Shown piece after piece: positions 5,295-6,758 of a stretch of DNA of 6,758 nt. Under the pieces are notes generated by a model. It was given only the letters and a program-made list of their open reading frames with translations, had not been told where the DNA came from and did not search any database. This DNA is from a bacterium (lineage in GTDB: Bacteria; Patescibacteria; Dojkabacteria; SC72), in NCBI GenBank assembly GCA_029553845.1, contig JAKPKF010000076.1, positions 1-6,758 on the forward strand. The letters are read 5' to 3'. Position 1 is the stretch's first letter. Each line of letters opens with the position of its first letter. The translations under genes and the position numbers were made by a program.

Positions 5295-6758
5295 TTACTT
5301 ATTGTTTAATTGTTTCTTAAAGTCTTCGAATTCTTTTCTCAATAACTTAACTCCTTCGAGAGCCATGACACTGAGCATTTCATATTCTACTACTTTTACT
5401 TTTACATATTCCTGACCATCTTCTCCGACGAAAGTTTCGAATCTAGATTGGTTAGGTACTTGAGAAGCAGGTATAGTATTCTCTGATACCAACAGAGGTT
5501 CAATTTCCTCTAAGCTCTGAGCAATAGTTCCCACTTGGTATTTACCATTCATCTTGAAGTGAACTGTAGGTATATTGCAGATTTGGTCCAGAGTATGGTT
5601 CAAATTCTCTACTTGAGATTTTAATCTACCATCTGATTCCTTCCAGAAACCAGAAGCTGCAGTAGTTTTAGCAAATACTACTTGGTCTGTAGTAGCCAAT
5701 CCTAATTGAGCTCTAGTTACATTATGAGGATTATCTCTTCTGTTTGCATGGGTACTTAAGTCGGTCTGAGCTTTTGTACCTGCAGCCTTAGCATCTGCAA
5801 TAGCAGCAGCCTGAGCAGTAGATACTGGCATATCTGCTGGAGCTAAGTTCTGTACATTACCTAAACCTATCTGAGCTTTGGTTACATTGTGAGGGTTACT
5901 CTTATTGCCAATATGAGCATCTAAGCTTTCCTTGATTACTTTGTCAGAATCCTGGATTAATTTCTCTAATGCAGTTTTAGCAGCATCAGTATAAGCCTTA
6001 GCTTCATTCAAAGCATTGGTAATATCTCCATTCAGACCAGAGTTAAGTTTATTGAACATCTCCCGAGTCAATACTCCAGCTCGATTAGCATTAGCAGCTA
6101 AAATTTCTAATGTCTGTGTAGTAGCTTCACCATATACTCCATCAGCTTTAGTAGATTTACTAATCTGTACCCAAACTTTATCCGTATGCTGAACTACTCC
6201 TTTACCAGAAATTATAATAGTACCCGGGATAGAATCAAACAGTTTCTTATCTGCTGCAGTTTGTACACCAGCTAAATCTTTAGTAGCAGCAGGTATAGGT
6301 TCGTTATAAGAAATTACACTTACTGGGTCATTGAAATTTGAACAATTAAAGTTTAATCTAACCTCGTTGGCATTTCTAGTCCAAGCCCCGTGATCATTGA
6401 TGTGAGAATAAAATTTTAAGTTATCCACCAGAGATTTCCTCCAATTGGATAAGTATTTACCCTTACCTCCATCATAAGCAGTACCAGTAACTTCTCCAAG
6501 TATCAGAGAAGAAGTATTACTATCTACAAATTGAGTACCTGACCAACGGAATTGATAAGGAGGTTCACCCTGAGTAATATTCAGATATATCTTACCAGAT
6601 TCTCCCGTAATAGGATTAGCATGATCAAGGTCAGAGTATAGTTTGATATTGCTCAGTTTTCCAGTTTCACTGACATCATAAGTAGCATAAACTTCGATAA
6701 CATCATCAACATAAGAAGGCAATTGACTAGAGGGTACTAATCCATTACCATCCAAAGA
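5295..6758 (-). CDS. Tail fibre with C-terminal S74 intramolecular chaperone (partial, 5' end outside window)
   Basis: The frame is open through the last base. Codons at the edge read Ser-Leu-Asp-Gly-Asn-Gly, and the Leu is TTG at 6755, so the first ATG/TTG seen is not the real start. Numbering from that TTG, residues 2-20 (DGNGLVPSSQLPSYVDDVI) plus IYLNI...QFRWSGTQFV and LGEVTGTAYDGGKG (to 99) are typical of fibre shaft segments. Two AGV-type connectors occur: ATKDLAGVQTAADKKLFDSI (157-176) and NANRAGVLTREMFNKLNSG (222-240). Two NPHNVTxAQ repeats follow at 287-295 and 342-350. From 374 on is an S74 endosialidase-type chaperone: SDGRLK (374-379), GTIAQSLEEIEP (409-420) and a final helix VEYEMLSVMALEGVKLLRK. 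Ser374 and Lys379 have the Ser/Lys spacing of the self-cleaving dyad, so the domain should trimerise the fibre and then cut before or at Ser374-Asp375. It is host-recognition apparatus, and it sits directly upstream of the BACON fibre. Confidence 0.92.
   Translation of the reverse strand, partial: SLDGNGLVPSSQLPSYVDDVIEVYATYDVSETGKLSNIKLYSDLDHANPITGESGKIYLNITQGEPPYQFRWSGTQFVDSNTSSLILGEVTGTAYDGGKGKYLSNWRKSLVDNLKFYSHINDHGAWTRNANEVRLNFNCSNFNDPVSVISYNEPIPAATKDLAGVQTAADKKLFDSIPGTIIISGKGVVQHTDKVWVQISKSTKADGVYGEATTQTLEILAANANRAGVLTREMFNKLNSGLNGDITNALNEAKAYTDAAKTALEKLIQDSDKVIKESLDAHIGNKSNPHNVTKAQIGLGNVQNLAPADMPVSTAQAAAIADAKAAGTKAQTDLSTHANRRDNPHNVTRAQLGLATTDQVVFAKTTAASGFWKESDGRLKSQVENLNHTLDQICNIPTVHFKMNGKYQVGTIAQSLEEIEPLLVSENTIPASQVPNQSRFETFVGEDGQEYVKVKVVEYEMLSVMALEGVKLLRKEFEDFKKQLNNK
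5298..5636 (-). other. S74 peptidase / intramolecular chaperone domain
   Basis: This stretch encodes residues 374-486 of the partial fibre, 113 residues, a normal length for the domain. The predicted self-cleavage bond lies at the Ser-Asp encoded by TCA-GAT at 5636-5631. The domain ends in a charged coiled coil (LLRKEFEDFKKQLNNK), which in this family helps to hold the trimer before release. Confidence 0.88.
5694..5750 (-). repeat. Fibre repeat, copy 2 (NPHNVTRAQLGLATTDQ)
   Basis: Residues 336-354 repeat the core of copy 1 with changes at the ends (HANRRDNPHNVTRAQLGLA against HIGNKSNPHNVTKAQIGLG). The copies are separated by an Ala-rich helical linker (STAQAAAIADAKAAGTKAQ). Copy 2 leads straight into the short ATTDQVVFAKTTAASGFW segment before the S74 domain. 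Confidence 0.75.
5847..5915 (-). repeat. Fibre repeat, copy 1 (NPHNVTKAQIGLGNVQN)
   Basis: Residues 281-303 of the partial fibre match the widespread His-x(6)-Pro-His-Asn-Val-Thr-x-x-Gln-x-Gly-Leu repeat of phage side-tail fibres. The repeat forms a small trimeric fold with inward-facing His residues that can hold metal ions. Copy 2 lies at 5694-5750. Confidence 0.8.

Noticed and set aside
6749..6758. TTG at 6755 as the true start of the tail fibre
   Set aside because: The frame is open to the window edge (Ser codon before it), and the local sequence Ser-Leu-Asp-Gly-Asn-Gly-Leu-Val-Pro-Ser-Ser-Gln-Leu-Pro is a well-known internal fibre segment. The gene begins outside the window.
1..6758. 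Stop-codon recoding in the window
   Set aside because: All genes read through at normal length with the standard code, and TAA, TGA and TAG are each used as plausible terminal stops.
1..6758. tRNA genes, CRISPR arrays, insertion sequences, attachment sites
   Set aside because: There is no cloverleaf-like sequence, no regularly spaced direct DNA repeats, and no transposase, integrase or terminal inverted repeats. Coding sequence fills the window apart from two gaps of about 80 bases.

Overview
The window is one end-to-end cassette of tail and adsorption genes from a tailed bacteriophage or prophage. The DNA is AT-rich. Every supportable gene is on the minus strand, so transcription runs from position 6758 down to position 1. 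The repeated BACON-like Ig modules in two proteins, together with weak or absent Shine-Dalgarno sequences at most starts, point to a Bacteroidota (gut Bacteroides-type) host. That host call is an inference; nothing here identifies the phage species.

In transcription order the layout is as follows. (1) 6758-5295: the C-terminal part of a trimeric tail fibre with NPHNVT-type repeats and a C-terminal S74 intramolecular chaperone that releases itself by cleavage; its N-terminus lies outside the window. (2) 5293-2819: an 824-residue fibre or adhesin made of six BACON-like beta-sandwich repeats and a unique C-terminal domain. (3) 2741-2268: a 157-residue protein with a glycine-zipper-like hydrophobic segment followed by a long helical region. 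It is bounded upstream by a 77-base AT-rich gap and downstream by a strong 17-bp hairpin with a U-tract (2248-2208). (4) 2187-1966 and 1978-1442: two small unrecognised proteins whose genes overlap. (5) 1452-898: a protein with the signature of the HK97 gp10 / Mu gpG tail-completion family. (6) 898-1: a tail-collar fibre with an N-terminal BACON-like domain, cut by the window edge just before its usual C-terminus.

The last four genes are translationally coupled through overlaps of 13 (or 4), 11 and 1 bases, and the first two are separated by one base, which suggests two co-transcribed blocks around gene 3. Two likely fibre genes plus a collar fibre imply a composite host-recognition apparatus. 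The same Ig module, marked by a central Asn-Gly turn and a terminal Gln, recurs seven times across two proteins, consistent with module sharing within the phage. I see no nuclease, immunity, reverse transcriptase, integrase, tRNA or CRISPR feature. The novelty here lies in the fibre architecture and three unassigned small proteins rather than in a recognisable defence system.
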